Source: an uncultured Collinsella sp. (GTDB lineage Bacteria > Actinomycetota > Coriobacteriia > Coriobacteriales > Coriobacteriaceae). From it: a DNA stretch of 12,721 bases. Below are positions 12,664 through 12,721 of this stretch, piece after piece. How positions within the stretch are numbered: the first letter of the stretch is position 1; every line of letters begins with the position of its first letter. A program made the position numbers and the translations under genes. The DNA is taken from assembly GCA_900754445.1 (NCBI GenBank), contig CAAECW010000056.1, positions 1 through 12,721 of the forward strand, given 5' to 3'. The notes beneath the pieces were generated by a model. That model was given only the letters and a program-made list of their open reading frames with translations. It searched no databases and was not told the origin of the DNA.

Positions 12664-12721
12664 TGCTCAGGCCGCTCAATTTCCGATGCTCTTTTTGCTC
12701 AAATCCTCTTGACGAAACACA
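12664..12721 (-). repeat. IS21 right terminal region
   Basis: Read inward on the minus strand it starts TGTGTTTCGTCAAGAGG, with TGAGC repeats whose plus-strand GCTCA copies are at 12697-12701, 12674-12678 and 12665-12669; another lies further in at 12639-12643. The repeats at 12674 and 12665 have exact counterparts at the left end. The window stops on the last base of this end. Confidence 0.75.

Larger units (their letters stand above)
10261..12721 (+). mobile_element. Complete IS21-family insertion sequence (2461 bp)
   Basis: The element carries istA and istB in the usual overlapping order. Ends were placed by comparing the sequence from 10261 with the reverse complement read inward from 12721. 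Both start with TGT, about 34 of the first 60 positions match without gaps, and TGAGC repeats fall at inward positions 44 and 53 on both sides. The length is typical of IS21 members. Arginine AGG codons are frequent, unlike the CGC/CGT-rich chromosomal genes at 387-4633, which suggests arrival from another host. The right flank is outside the window, so a target duplication cannot be checked. Confidence 0.88.

Noticed and set aside
7156..12721. A duplicated tRNA 3' end marking the far side of an integrated island
   Set aside because: No second copy of the tRNA 3' segment (CCCCCGCGACCA) was seen in the window, so island boundaries cannot be claimed.

Overview
The window looks like a piece of a high-GC, host-associated actinobacterial chromosome of the class Coriobacteriia, most like Collinsella. 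This rests on the GC-rich codon use, the folP-folK / biotin-ligase-like / coaX gene set and the general look of the proteins, not on a marker gene, so it is an inference. The last base coincides with the outer end of an IS21-family element. That is where an assembly would break at a multicopy repeat, so the right edge may be a contig end.

Positions 1-7280 are chromosomal housekeeping. A structured, repeat-rich spacer (1-386) is followed by exonuclease III (xth, minus strand). Divergent from it run a class-U-type sirtuin, a fused dihydropteroate synthase-HPPK (folP-folK) carrying a roughly 150-residue low-complexity insertion, and a degenerate biotin-protein-ligase-like protein abutting it. 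A type III pantothenate kinase (coaX, minus strand) faces them. Between these convergent genes sits an intruding unit: an AAA ATPase with a DUF4143-like C-terminus, bracketed by three near-identical 41-bp palindromes, two upstream and one 7 bp past the stop codon. An initiator tRNA-fMet with its own promoter and terminator closes the region.

Positions 7281-10260 are accessory DNA. A gene-poor stretch carries a 13-bp repeat whose first nine bases are the inverse of the tRNA 3' end. A small, apparently frameshifted gene follows, then a 51-aa gene overlapping a DUF4268 protein with a PD-(D/E)XK-like nuclease domain. After a two-way terminator come a 60-aa minus-strand gene, a 318-bp strongly structured spacer (regulatory or possibly oriT-like), and a DUF2958 / DUF4313-like pair of the kind carried by integrative conjugative elements.

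Positions 10261-12721 are a complete IS21-family insertion sequence (istA, istB) whose two ends can be fixed by positional symmetry of their internal repeats. Its left end supplies the last codon and stop codon of the DUF4313-like gene. The most unusual features are the palindrome-bracketed ATPase unit, the expanded FolP, the ligase-like protein without its adenylation motifs, and the switchable hairpins in front of the DUF2958 gene.
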